Part shown: positions 45,623-53,732 of the stretch, piece after piece
Layout: every line of letters begins with the position of its first letter
How positions within the stretch are numbered: position 1 is the stretch's first letter
NCBI GenBank assembly: GCA_045603545.1
Contig: JAZUMG010000048.1
Coordinates: forward strand, 1-61,301
Origin: CAAGNP01 sp045603545
GTDB taxonomy: Bacteria; Bacteroidota; Bacteroidia; Bacteroidales; UBA932
Direction: 5' to 3'
Length of the DNA stretch: 61,301 nucleotides
The notes under the pieces: generated by a model
The model's database searches: none
Told to the model about the DNA's origin: nothing
The model's input: the letters and a program-made list of their open reading frames with translations, nothing else
Program-made: the position numbers and the translations under genes

Positions 45623-46570
45623 CTATAACATTTTTCTTTTCTTGAATACTATCAGGGTCGCTCCGATGGTGACAACCATAATTCCTACAAGCCACCAGAA
45701 AGCTCCACCATTTTCCATTCCAGGAAGCTTTATGTTCATACCATAGATTGAAGCAATCAGAGTTGGAGGCATAAGCAGCAGAGACACAAGGGTGAACACC
45801 TTCATGATTCTGTTCTGCTCGAGATTAATCAAACCGACTACAGTATTCAGCAAGTAGTCCAAACGCTCAAAACTGAAATTTGTGTGGTTGATCAGCGATC
45901 CTATATCTTTATTGATAACACCCAGCTTGGTATACACATCACGAGGGAACTTGTCACTCTTGAGAACGGCCGAAATCATCCTCTGTTTGTCGACGATATT
46001 CTCCCTAACCAACATGGTATTATCTTGCAACTGGTTGATATCCAAAAGGAAATCTTCATTCACATCACGACCGGTGCTCGCTTTTTTGCTATATGTATCA
46101 AGCTCTTTTGCCATCAGCTCAATCATGTCGGCATCCAGGTCAATACGATTCTCCAATATACCGACAAAAACGTGATATCCGGTAGGATACAACTTGCTGT
46201 GCACCTGAATCTTTCTTTGAATGTCCACAAATGTCCTCAGATGCGCCTGTCTGATGGATACAAGGATACCCTCACACAATATGAAGGATATGGCCTCCAT
46301 CGAATAATCATCGGGACCGGGAATGAGGAAGTTTGTATTTACAAAGATGGAGTTCTCTGTCTCAGAATAGCGTGATGATGACTCGATCTCTTCAGCCTGC
46401 GCTCTTGATTGGAGAGTAGTTTCCAGAAATTCCTCTACCTCCCTTTTCTCTTCGCCTGAAGGGGTATAAAGGTCAATCCATAGAACATCATCAAAACCAA
46501 GTTCCTTCAAAAGTGCAATATCCTCTGAAGGTACAATTCTTCTGTCGTGTTTATAAAAAATTTGAATCAT
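45623..46570 (-). CDS. corA: CorA-family magnesium transporter
   Basis: Pentameric inner-membrane Mg2+ (or Co2+/Ni2+) channel. The 315-residue protein has a large soluble N-terminal domain, then two C-terminal membrane helices with the selectivity motif YGMN at residues 276-279 and a short basic tail (KKRKML). It has a roughly 200-base leader with its own promoter, a 29-codon upstream ORF and a strong hairpin ending three bases before ATG 46570, so its expression is probably controlled in the leader. ahcY and a POT-like transporter follow closely. Confidence 0.94.
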   Translation of the reverse strand: MIQIFYKHDRRIVPSEDIALLKELGFDDVLWIDLYTPSGEEKREVEEFLETTLQSRAQAEEIESSSRYSETENSIFVNTNFLIPGPDDYSMEAISFILCEGILVSIRQAHLRTFVDIQRKIQVHSKLYPTGYHVFVGILENRIDLDADMIELMAKELDTYSKKASTGRDVNEDFLLDINQLQDNTMLVRENIVDKQRMISAVLKSDKFPRDVYTKLGVINKDIGSLINHTNFSFERLDYLLNTVVGLINLEQNRIMKVFTLVSLLLMPPTLIASIYGMNIKLPGMENGGAFWWLVGIMVVTIGATLIVFKKRKML

Positions 46571-46573
46571 TAT

Positions 46574-46649
46574 TTCCGAGTTTAGAAGGTTGTTAACTGA
46601 TTGTCACACAAGCATTGTGCATAGGAATCAACTAACATCGGACTCGGAA
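46574..46649 (-). promoter_or_regulatory. Long hairpin directly before corA start
   Basis: On the minus strand TTCCGAGT (46649-46642) pairs with ACTCGGAA (46581-46574); inside, TTAGTTGATT pairs with AATCAGTTAA (with two wobbles), and CACAA/TTGTG caps the stem. The helix ends three bases before the corA start codon and would hide the ribosome entry site. It has no T-run, so translational control, or an anti-structure to the upstream helix, fits better than termination. Confidence 0.65.
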
Positions 46650-46659
46650 TTTTGAGGGG

Positions 46660-46749
46660 TCAAAATGTGACAGCATGGACGAATGACCCAACGCCCATAC
46701 ACCCGCAAGCGTACGTATAACTACAGCAACTCGAACCATAATCGTCCAT
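46660..46749 (-). CDS. 29-codon upstream ORF in the corA leader (possible leader peptide)
   Basis: ATG 46749 to TGA 46660 encodes 29 residues. The peptide is Cys/Gly/Ser/Tyr-rich, with Cys at positions 8, 9, 15 and 17 (segment CCSYTYACGC), an acidic start (MDD) and a hydrophobic end. It is preceded by an A-rich stretch like other translated starts here. The first bases ATGGACGA pair with TCGTCCAT near its end (46682-46675), so the start codon lies in a helix. Whether it is translated is not shown. It could equally be a by-product of a structured RNA. Confidence 0.45.
   Translation of the reverse strand: MDDYGSSCCSYTYACGCMGVGSFVHAVTF
46675..46749 (-). promoter_or_regulatory. Structured domain in the corA leader (candidate metal- or metabolite-sensing element)
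   Basis: An 8-bp helix, ATGGACGA (46749-46742) with TCGTCCAT (46682-46675), encloses about 59 bases that contain a second hairpin (TACGTACGC / GCGGGTGTA, 8 of 9 pairs). It does not match the M-box or yybP-ykoY motifs as I know them. Together with the hairpin at 46649-46574 it forms a two-domain leader. Confidence 0.5.
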
Positions 46750-46779
46750 TTTATTCTAATTTTTAATGATTTCAGCCTA

Positions 46780-46809
46780 CAAAAGTAGCACTTTTATTTA
46801 AAAAACAAG
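46780..46809 (-). promoter_or_regulatory. Promoter of corA-ahcY-POT operon
   Basis: CTTG (46809-46806), 18 bases, TACTTTTG (46787-46780). It lies at the extreme 3' end of mntP and predicts a transcript start near 46773, giving a leader of about 200 bases before corA. Confidence 0.6.
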
Positions 46810-47394
46810 GTGTTCCAAAAGAATTTTAACACCAATTGCCATTAAAATGGCACCACCTAAAAGTTCAGGCTTACTGCCCAACCTGTCTCCAAGTGCCCTC
46901 CCTCCATTAAGACCAATATACGATGCAAGAGCTGTAAATACAAAAATGGAGAGCATAGCCACAACAATCTTGCTTAGGGAAAGAGAAACCATTGCCAAAG
47001 AAATGCCCACTGCCAATGCGTCAATACTTGTAGCAATGGCCAGAATGCACAGGTTTCCTGCTTTGAGAAGATCTGTTCTGGAATTTGAGTGCTCTTCACA
47101 ACTGCACTCTTCCCTATTTCCTTTGAGACCACCTGCCAGCATCCCCCCACCTATATACATCAAAAGGGAGAAGGCTACCCAATGGTCAATCTTCTCTATA
47201 TAATTATAAAACCCTGTTCCCAGGAGCCAACCCGCTAGGGTCAGCCCCATTTGGAACAGGGCAAAAGTCATAAATATCTTTATGGTCTGCCATACATCGG
47301 GCTTTACCTTCATACAGATTCCACCTGTGAGAGAAACAGCAAATGTGTCAAAACACAGACTGACACCTATCAGCAAAAGCTCAATATACGACAT
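46798..47394 (-). CDS. mntP: Manganese efflux pump MntP family
   Basis: Small inner-membrane Mn2+ exporter. The 198-residue protein has six hydrophobic segments and the two family motifs with membrane Asp: SLCFDTFAVSLTGG (near residue 12-25) and ATSIDALAVGIS (near 120-131). A Cys-rich loop (ECSCEEH, near 96) lies between the halves. It is 11 bases downstream of the SSS symporter gene and just upstream of the corA promoter. Pairing with corA suggests divalent-metal homeostasis. Confidence 0.93.
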   Translation of the reverse strand: MSYIELLLIGVSLCFDTFAVSLTGGICMKVKPDVWQTIKIFMTFALFQMGLTLAGWLLGTGFYNYIEKIDHWVAFSLLMYIGGGMLAGGLKGNREECSCEEHSNSRTDLLKAGNLCILAIATSIDALAVGISLAMVSLSLSKIVVAMLSIFVFTALASYIGLNGGRALGDRLGSKPELLGGAILMAIGVKILLEHLVF

Positions 47395-47405
47395 CCCCTA
47401 CTGTT

Positions 47406-48905
47406 CTATTTCTTCCTGAACAACCACATTCCGAAGAATGTCAACAAGCCGTTCACGATAAGGAGTGTAAAGCCCAAATCAAATCCGAAATACTTCTTAC
47501 CGAAGAAGTTTATAAGGAAGCAAAGTACAGGAGCAGCTACTGCAACATATGGGGTAGCACTATCTCTGACTTTGTACTTGGTAAGAATTCCGAAGAAGAA
47601 AATACCCAACAATGGACCATATGTATATGATGCGAGTTTATAAACAAGGTTAACTACTGCATCATTGCTTACAATGAAAAGTACAAGGATAATGAGGAAG
47701 AACAGGAGTGTGAAACCTGCGTGAATCCATTTCCTCATAGTCTCTTTCTTCTCATCTGTAAGGTCGGTACGTGTATTGAACCCTGCAAAGTCCACGCAGA
47801 AAGATGTGGTAAGGGATGTCAATGCGCCACCTGCACTTGGATAAGATGCAGAGATAAGTCCGATTAGGAAAAGAACACCCACGCCAACACCAAGATAACC
47901 ACTCGCAATGGTAGGGAACATATCGTCAGTCTTGACAATACCCAAAGCCTCAAAGCCACCTTTATCAGCTACATAAATAGAAAGGATAGCACCAAGAAGA
48001 AGGAAGAAATAGTTTGCAACCACTACAATGACAGATGTAGTATACATATTCATCTGTGCAGACTTGATATCCTTGCAGGCAAGACTTTTCTGGATCATAC
48101 CCTGATCAAGGCCTGTCATGGCCACAGTCATAAAGATACCAGCAACAAATTGCTTCACAGCATTGGTACCATGACCCCAATTCCAGTCAAACATATTGCA
48201 GAATTTAGAACCCTCGATACCAGGATTATCTGTACTTGCCACAGCTGAAACCATTTCACCAAAGCCCCAACCCATCTCTTTGCATACATAATAGATAGTG
48301 AAGAATACAGCCAGAAGCATAAATGTTGTCTGAAGCACATCTGTCCATATAATGGTCTTCACACCACCTTTGAATGTATAGAAGAAAAGGAGCATAAGGA
48401 ATATGATGGTAACTATACTGAACCCAACCAGATCACTTCCCAGCAGACCTTTTGGCAAAAATGCAAACAGCACCAGCACCACAACAAAGATTCTCACAGC
48501 AGCACCAAGTACCCTGGAAATCATGAAGACTACAGTTCCGGTCTTGTACGAATGCTGCCCGAACCTGTCACCAAGATAAGAGTAGATTGAAGTCACATTC
48601 ATTTTGTAGTAAAGTGGCAACAGCACTTTTGCAATAACAATATAACCACCCACAAAACCCAAAACAAGGGGCATATAATAGAAGTTCTGCGCCATAACAT
48701 TACCAGGCACAGACACAAAGGTAACACCGGAAATTGAGGTACCGACCATACCATAAGCAACCACAAACCATGGTGCCTTTCTATCTCCTGAGAAAAAAGA
48801 GTTGCTTCCGGCCTTTTTGCTTGTCATCCAAGAGATGAAGAAAAGCAACACCGTATAAGCGGCAAAAGCCAAAAGAAAAACATAAAGTGGAAATTCGTGT
48901 CTCAT
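47406..48905 (-). CDS. Sodium:solute symporter (SSS family)
   Basis: Inner-membrane Na+-coupled transporter of 499 residues with about 13 hydrophobic helices. The family signature region GMVGTSISGVTFVSVPG (near residue 52-68) and the Gly-rich ISASYPSAGGALTSLTTSF (near 355-373) with the Na+-site Ser/Thr are present. Substrates in this family include sialic acid, sugars, proline and solutes such as iodide; the sequence does not say which. It lies between recR and mntP. Given its position three genes after murK/murQ, uptake of an amino sugar is a possibility. Confidence 0.88.
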   Translation of the reverse strand: MRHEFPLYVFLLAFAAYTVLLFFISWMTSKKAGSNSFFSGDRKAPWFVVAYGMVGTSISGVTFVSVPGNVMAQNFYYMPLVLGFVGGYIVIAKVLLPLYYKMNVTSIYSYLGDRFGQHSYKTGTVVFMISRVLGAAVRIFVVVLVLFAFLPKGLLGSDLVGFSIVTIIFLMLLFFYTFKGGVKTIIWTDVLQTTFMLLAVFFTIYYVCKEMGWGFGEMVSAVASTDNPGIEGSKFCNMFDWNWGHGTNAVKQFVAGIFMTVAMTGLDQGMIQKSLACKDIKSAQMNMYTTSVIVVVANYFFLLLGAILSIYVADKGGFEALGIVKTDDMFPTIASGYLGVGVGVLFLIGLISASYPSAGGALTSLTTSFCVDFAGFNTRTDLTDEKKETMRKWIHAGFTLLFFLIILVLFIVSNDAVVNLVYKLASYTYGPLLGIFFFGILTKYKVRDSATPYVAVAAPVLCFLINFFGKKYFGFDLGFTLLIVNGLLTFFGMWLFRKK

Positions 48906-48917
48906 ATTAAATTCAAG

Positions 48918-49538
48918 TTATATTTCAGGCGAAAATATTTGTCTGTTGACTATCGATCTCCCCAGGGTCAACTGATCCGTATATTCCAGATCATCCCCAA
49001 ATGCAACACCTCTGGCAATAGCTGTAATTTTCACATTCAGCGGCGTCAGCACTTTATAAAGGTAGAACGAAGTGGTTTCTCCCTCCATCCCCGTACTAAG
49101 AGCCAGGATCACCTCTTCTATATGGTTATCCTGAACCCTCCTGCACAATTGGTCAATGGGCAAATCTGCCGGGCCTACTCCGTCCATAGGTGATATTACA
49201 CCACCCAAAACATGGTATACACCCCGATACTCACCAGTAGCCTCGATGCTCAGCACATCTCTAAGACTCTCCACCACACACACAGTGCGGCAGTCTCTCC
49301 TTGCATCGGCACATATTGGACACTTGTCGCTTTCAGAAATCATATTGCACTCAGAGCAATACTTTATTTCACGACGAAGAGAGATAATGGAATTTCCAAA
49401 CCTCTCCACATTCTCCATCGGCTGCTTGAGTAAGTATAGAGCAAAACGCAGTGCACTCTTTTTACCTATACCAGGTAATGATGAGAGTTGCTCCACTGCG
49501 TCTTGCAACAATCTATTCCCCATCGGAGAATCTGTCAT
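48918..49538 (-). CDS. recR: Recombination protein RecR
   Basis: RecFOR-pathway DNA-binding protein that helps load RecA at gaps. The 206-residue protein has an N-terminal helix-hairpin-helix (LPGIGKKSALRFALYLL, near residue 18-35), a Cys4 zinc finger (C-x2-C ... C-x2-C in YCSECNMISESDKCPIC, near 58-74) and a Toprim domain (VVESLRDVLSIEATGEYRG, near 85-103). ATG 49538 overlaps the murQ stop as TAATG, so recR is coupled to murQ. Confidence 0.96.
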   Translation of the reverse strand: MTDSPMGNRLLQDAVEQLSSLPGIGKKSALRFALYLLKQPMENVERFGNSIISLRREIKYCSECNMISESDKCPICADARRDCRTVCVVESLRDVLSIEATGEYRGVYHVLGGVISPMDGVGPADLPIDQLCRRVQDNHIEEVILALSTGMEGETTSFYLYKVLTPLNVKITAIARGVAFGDDLEYTDQLTLGRSIVNRQIFSPEI

Positions 49539-50368
49539 TATTCCTCTTTCTTATTGTGTGCGAAATAATAATCAACAGCGTTTCTTACAGAATGATGTTC
49601 GAAAAGGAGGAATTTTGCATAATCATAATCCTTGATTCCTGTTTCGTCCATAATCATCTTGGTTCCTCTGTCCACAAGCTTAGCGTTTGTAAGCTGCATA
49701 TCGACCATTTTGTTACCCTTAACGTGTCCCATTCTGATCATAACAGATGTTGAAATCATATTGAGAACCAATTTCTGGGCTGTACCGGATTTCATACGTG
49801 TACTGCCGGTAACAAACTCTGGACCAACCACTGCCACGATAGGAATATCCACCTCATTGGCTACTGGTGCACCAGGATTACAAGTGATACATGCTGTCAA
49901 AAGACCGTTCTTTCTTGCCTCACGCACTGCACCGATAACATAAGGGGTAGTACCTGAAGCAGCAATACCAACCACTGTGTCGTTAGGTGTAGGACGGTAT
50001 GGAGCCATATCATTCCAACCACCTTCAAGACTATCCTCTGCATCCTCAACAGCTTTTCTGATAGCGGTATCACCACCGGCAATAAGACCAATCACCAAAT
50101 CAAATGGTGCACCGTATGTAGGAGGGATCTCAGAAGCATCAAGGATACCAAGACGACCGCTGGTACCAGCTCCAAGATAGAAAAGGCGACCGCCTTTTTT
50201 CATCCTTTCAACGATACCCTCTACCAATTCTTCAATCTGAGGAATACATTTCTCCACTGCCAATGGAACATTTCTATCCTCTCTGTTCATGTTTTCGAGA
50301 ATCTCTCTCGTTGGCATTTTGTCCAAGTCCTTGTAGTTGGAAGCTTGTTCTGTAACTTTTGTAATCAT
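49538..50368 (-). CDS. murQ: N-acetylmuramic acid 6-phosphate etherase
   Basis: Removes the lactyl ether from MurNAc-6-phosphate to give GlcNAc-6-phosphate in cell-wall recycling. The SIS-fold signature YLGAGTSGRLGILDASEIPPTYG (core, near residue 60) and SGTTPYVIGAVREARKNG (near 135) are intact. ATG 50368 gives 276 residues, the family norm; an in-frame TTG at 50398 lies inside the upstream gene and is unlikely. It is 4 bases downstream of the kinase gene and coupled to recR. Confidence 0.94.
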   Translation of the reverse strand: MITKVTEQASNYKDLDKMPTREILENMNREDRNVPLAVEKCIPQIEELVEGIVERMKKGGRLFYLGAGTSGRLGILDASEIPPTYGAPFDLVIGLIAGGDTAIRKAVEDAEDSLEGGWNDMAPYRPTPNDTVVGIAASGTTPYVIGAVREARKNGLLTACITCNPGAPVANEVDIPIVAVVGPEFVTGSTRMKSGTAQKLVLNMISTSVMIRMGHVKGNKMVDMQLTNAKLVDRGTKMIMDETGIKDYDYAKFLLFEHHSVRNAVDYYFAHNKKEE

Positions 50369-50372
50369 ATTA

Positions 50373-51212
50373 TTAAATCTCTTCTTTATGATATTCAACT
50401 AGGCCATCAATAGGGCTCTTGATAATTTTACCGACTTTCATACCCTGAGCAGCTGCACTCTCCTCAATGATAGGGCGATAGTAGTACGCAATGGAACCTA
50501 CGAAATTCACATCATTGTTCTGATAATCGTAGTGAACGATATTGCGTTTGAAGAACTCATCAAAGCTGCTACGGAGCAAATTGTGGATATAAGGGTGCTC
50601 CTTGAACTCATTAAGGAATGGAGAGAATGAAGCCAAGAAACGGCTTGGAAGACTCTCTTTGTAGACCTTCTGTACAATAGCCATATAATCAAGGCCATAT
50701 CTCTCTACAAACACATCCTCAATCTCTTTTGGAAGAAGACCTTTGATGAAATCTGAGATAAGACGTTTGCCAAGATAACCGCCTGAAGCCTCGTCTCCAA
50801 GGATGAAGCCACCGGCCCTTACATTTTTGACGATATCCTTACCATCATACATACAAGAATTTGAACCTGTTCCCAAAATGCAGGCAATACCTGGTTTGTG
50901 ACCGCAAAGGGCACGTGCAGCGGCAAGAACATCAGAAGCAGCATAGCACTCAGATTCAGGGAATACCTCTTTAAAGTAGCCTGATAATGCACCACAAATC
51001 TCTGGAGAGACAACACCTGCTCCATAGAAAAAGATTTGTTTCACACCATTGCCCAATACTGGAACAAGTTTGGTATTGAAAATATCAAGAATTTGCTCTC
51101 TGGTTTGAAATACGGGGTTGATACCTTCAGTAGAAATCTCCACCACTGAGCCATCTTCCTTAATCGCTCTCCAATCGACTTTGGTAGAGCCGCTATCAGC
51201 TATAAGTTGCAT
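50373..51212 (-). CDS. BadF/BadG-type sugar kinase, probable MurNAc/GlcNAc kinase
   Basis: ASKHA-fold kinase of 279 residues. The phosphate-binding loop ADSGSTKVDWR (residues about 5-15), ACILGTGSNSCMYDG (near 113) and GGFILGDEASGGYLG (near 135) match the N-acetylglucosamine/N-acetylmuramate kinase group. Adjacency to murQ indicates it phosphorylates MurNAc (MurK role), making the MurQ substrate; GlcNAc is the alternative. A promoter box lies at 51258-51251, so it leads the murK-murQ-recR unit. Confidence 0.85.
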   Translation of the reverse strand: MQLIADSGSTKVDWRAIKEDGSVVEISTEGINPVFQTREQILDIFNTKLVPVLGNGVKQIFFYGAGVVSPEICGALSGYFKEVFPESECYAASDVLAAARALCGHKPGIACILGTGSNSCMYDGKDIVKNVRAGGFILGDEASGGYLGKRLISDFIKGLLPKEIEDVFVERYGLDYMAIVQKVYKESLPSRFLASFSPFLNEFKEHPYIHNLLRSSFDEFFKRNIVHYDYQNNDVNFVGSIAYYYRPIIEESAAAQGMKVGKIIKSPIDGLVEYHKEEI

Positions 51213-51250
51213 AAAAAGATCTTTATATGTTTGTTAATATTAGCAATATG

Positions 51251-51258
51251 CAAAGGTA
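51251..51258 (-). promoter_or_regulatory. -7 promoter box of murK-like/murQ/recR unit
   Basis: TACCTTTG matches TAnnTTTG; ATTG lies 21 bases upstream as a weak -33 element. Leader about 33 bases to ATG 51212. Confidence 0.6.
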
Positions 51259-51291
51259 CAAATAATTCTCCTAATTCTCCAATACAGAACA

Positions 51292-52083
51292 CTATTTGAT
51301 CTCTTTTAGGGACACCCTAAAGATTTTGGGCCAATTTTTCCCTGTCAGATATATATCCTTCCCGTCCCAGGCAATTCCGTTCAGCACATCTGTATTGGGG
51401 CGTCTCATCGCATATGGGAGGAGATTCCGGCAATCAACCACACCTTCCACCTTACCACTTTCTGGATCAATTATAAGTATAGTGTCGGTAGTATAGACAT
51501 TTGCCCAAATTTTTCCGTCTATATACTCAAGCTCATTGATATAGCTTATCTTTTTCCCATTAAGGGTGACATCAATATGCTTCTGCTCCATAAATGTCAA
51601 AGGATCCATAAAGAAAATCTTATCAGATCCGTCACTCATAATCAATGTCCTGCCATCAGTAGTGATCCCCCACCCTTCACGAGGGTTTCTGAGCTCACCA
51701 ATTTTCTTCATAGAGGTGATATCATAAACAAAACAGACTTTCTCCATCCATGTAAGGACATACATCCTTCCATTAAGGACACACGACCCCTCCACAAAAT
51801 ACTTTTTGTCTACAGAGATATAATTGAGCACCTTACCGCTCCTCAAATCGGTCTTTCTTATTGAGGATTGGCCATATTGTCCGGTAGTCTCATACAGATC
51901 TCCACCATAAAAGAAAAGCCCCTGGGTATATGCCGTGGCATCGTGCGGGAATGACCCCTCCACATGCACCCTGTAATTTTTCACTTTCTGGGCAGCAGCA
52001 TTGCCGCTGAATAAACAAAATATCACCGCCACTGCCATCAATGCACCGGCGATGATATATCGTGTCTGCTTGTTTCTTATCAC
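51292..52083 (-). CDS. Glutaminyl-peptide cyclotransferase (plant-type beta-propeller)
   Basis: Exported enzyme turning N-terminal Gln of secreted proteins into pyroglutamate. After a signal/anchor (ending near NAAA, Gln next) comes a five-blade propeller-like repeat with the family blocks AYTQGLFFYGGDLYETTGQYGQSS, FVEGSCVLNGRMYVLTW, REGWGITTDG, INELEYIDGKIWANVY and LNGIAWDGKDIYLTGKNWPKIF (each near its usual place). The frame opens at TTG 52107 inside pyrG, but GTG 52083, seven bases after the pyrG stop, is a more plausible start. This enzyme type underlies the Bacteroidetes N-terminal Gln bias. Confidence 0.87.
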   Translation of the reverse strand: MIRNKQTRYIIAGALMAVAVIFCLFSGNAAAQKVKNYRVHVEGSFPHDATAYTQGLFFYGGDLYETTGQYGQSSIRKTDLRSGKVLNYISVDKKYFVEGSCVLNGRMYVLTWMEKVCFVYDITSMKKIGELRNPREGWGITTDGRTLIMSDGSDKIFFMDPLTFMEQKHIDVTLNGKKISYINELEYIDGKIWANVYTTDTILIIDPESGKVEGVVDCRNLLPYAMRRPNTDVLNGIAWDGKDIYLTGKNWPKIFRVSLKEIK

Positions 52084-52090
52084 TTTAACC

Positions 52091-53698
52091 CTATTTTCTG
52101 TTTTCAATGGCTGCTTTTACAAATGCAACAAATAGAGGGTGAGGATTCTCTGGAGTACTCTTGAAGTGAGGCATAAACTGAACACCAAGGAAGAATGGAT
52201 GCGCTGGAATCTCTATCACCTCCACCAGATTTGTATCAGGGTTGTATCCTGTAGCTACCATACCTGCTTTTTCCAATTGTTCCATATAATCATTGTTGAC
52301 CTCATATCTGTGGTGATGGCGCTCTACAAACTCTGTCTTGCCGTAGATTTTATGCACAAGGGTACCCTCTTTCAGACGGCAGGTAAAACCGCCCAATCTC
52401 ATAGTGCCACCCTTGATCATTGCAGTCTTCTGCTCTGCCATAAGATCAATTACAGGATATTTGGCATTGCGGTCAATCTCTGTACTCTTGGCCTCTTTAA
52501 GACCCAGAACATTCCTTGCAAATTCCACCACAGCCATCTGCATACCCAATGCAATACCGAAGAATGGGATATTGTTCACCCTTGCATAATTTGCAGCTAC
52601 CACTTTACCTTCAACACCCCTCTCACCATAGCCTGAAGCCACAAGGATACCATCCATACCATTAAGTTTCTCTGCAACATTATCATAATTCAAATGCTCA
52701 CTCTGGATGGATGTCACTTTCACCCTACACTCATTTACAGCTCCTGCATGGATAAATGACTCCTGAATAGATTTGTACGCATCCTGAAGCTCCACATATT
52801 TACCGACAAGGGCGATATTCACTTCGGCCTTAGGTGAGTTGAACTTCTCAAGGAACGCCTCCCATTTCTCAAGATTAGGTTCAGGAAGATTCTTAAGCCC
52901 CATGTGTTCCACAACTACCTCATCAAGCTTCTCCTCCCTCATCAACAATGGAACTTCATAAATGGTCTTCGCATCAATTGATTCGATGACTGCATTTGGC
53001 CTTACATTACAGAAAAGTGCTATCTTTCTCTTTGCATCAGAAGATATATGATGCTCTGTACGACACACTATAATATCAGGTTGGAGACCATTCTGCTGGA
53101 GTAGTTTTACTGAGTGCTGGGTCGGTTTTGTCTTAAGCTCTTTTGCTGCGCTCAAATAAGGGACCAATGTCAAGTGTACCAATAAAACATCATTCTCAGG
53201 GAGTTCCCACTGCAACTGACGCACTGCCTCCACATATGGAAGAGACTCAATATCTCCCACTGTTCCTCCAATCTCGGTGATAATCACGTCATAATTGCCA
53301 GACTTGCCAAGAAGAAGCATTCTTCTCTTGATCTCATCTATGATATGGGGAACCACCTGGACAGTCTTGCCCAAATACGCACCTTCCCTCTCCTTGTCAA
53401 TAACTGTACGGTAGATTTTACCGGTAGTGGTAGTATTGGATTTTGATGTATGTATATTTAGGAATCTCTCATAGTGGCCAAGATCCAAGTCTGCCTCAGC
53501 ACCATCCTCTGTAACATAACACTCACCATGTTCATATGGATTCAAAGTTCCCGGATCCACATTTATATATGGATCAAATTTTTGGATGGTAACTCTAAGA
53601 TTACGTGCTTGAAGAAGTTTTGCAAGGGATGCCGAAATGATACCCTTACCAAGTGACGAGGTAACACCGCCCGTAACGAATACATATTTTGCTGACAT
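52091..53698 (-). CDS. pyrG: CTP synthase with degenerate glutaminase site
   Basis: Converts UTP to CTP. The synthetase domain (about 1-270) looks complete: TSSLGKGIISASLAKLLQ, KFDPYINVDPGTLNPYEHGE and ITEIGGTVGDIES. The C-terminal class I glutamine amidotransferase domain is full length, but all three triad residues are replaced: the nucleophile Cys in GICLGMQ is Ala383 (GIALGMQ), and the His and Glu of QFHPEF are Met509 and His511 (QFMPHF). The oxyanion/Gln loop PGGFG reads ASGYG (354-358). Codons are GCA, ATG and CAC, so a simple misread is unlikely. The enzyme probably uses free ammonia. Length 535 is normal. Confidence 0.95.
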   Translation of the reverse strand: MSAKYVFVTGGVTSSLGKGIISASLAKLLQARNLRVTIQKFDPYINVDPGTLNPYEHGECYVTEDGAEADLDLGHYERFLNIHTSKSNTTTTGKIYRTVIDKEREGAYLGKTVQVVPHIIDEIKRRMLLLGKSGNYDVIITEIGGTVGDIESLPYVEAVRQLQWELPENDVLLVHLTLVPYLSAAKELKTKPTQHSVKLLQQNGLQPDIIVCRTEHHISSDAKRKIALFCNVRPNAVIESIDAKTIYEVPLLMREEKLDEVVVEHMGLKNLPEPNLEKWEAFLEKFNSPKAEVNIALVGKYVELQDAYKSIQESFIHAGAVNECRVKVTSIQSEHLNYDNVAEKLNGMDGILVASGYGERGVEGKVVAANYARVNNIPFFGIALGMQMAVVEFARNVLGLKEAKSTEIDRNAKYPVIDLMAEQKTAMIKGGTMRLGGFTCRLKEGTLVHKIYGKTEFVERHHHRYEVNNDYMEQLEKAGMVATGYNPDTNLVEVIEIPAHPFFLGVQFMPHFKSTPENPHPLFVAFVKAAIENRK

Positions 53699-53732
53699 TG
53701 TCTCTTTATATTTAGTGTTCTATACGGGGATA

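Noticed and set aside
46571..46797. Known Mg2+ or Mn2+ riboswitches (M-box, yybP-ykoY) in the corA leader.
   Set aside because: I could not match the conserved loops of either class as I know them. The leader is reported as an unassigned structured element instead.
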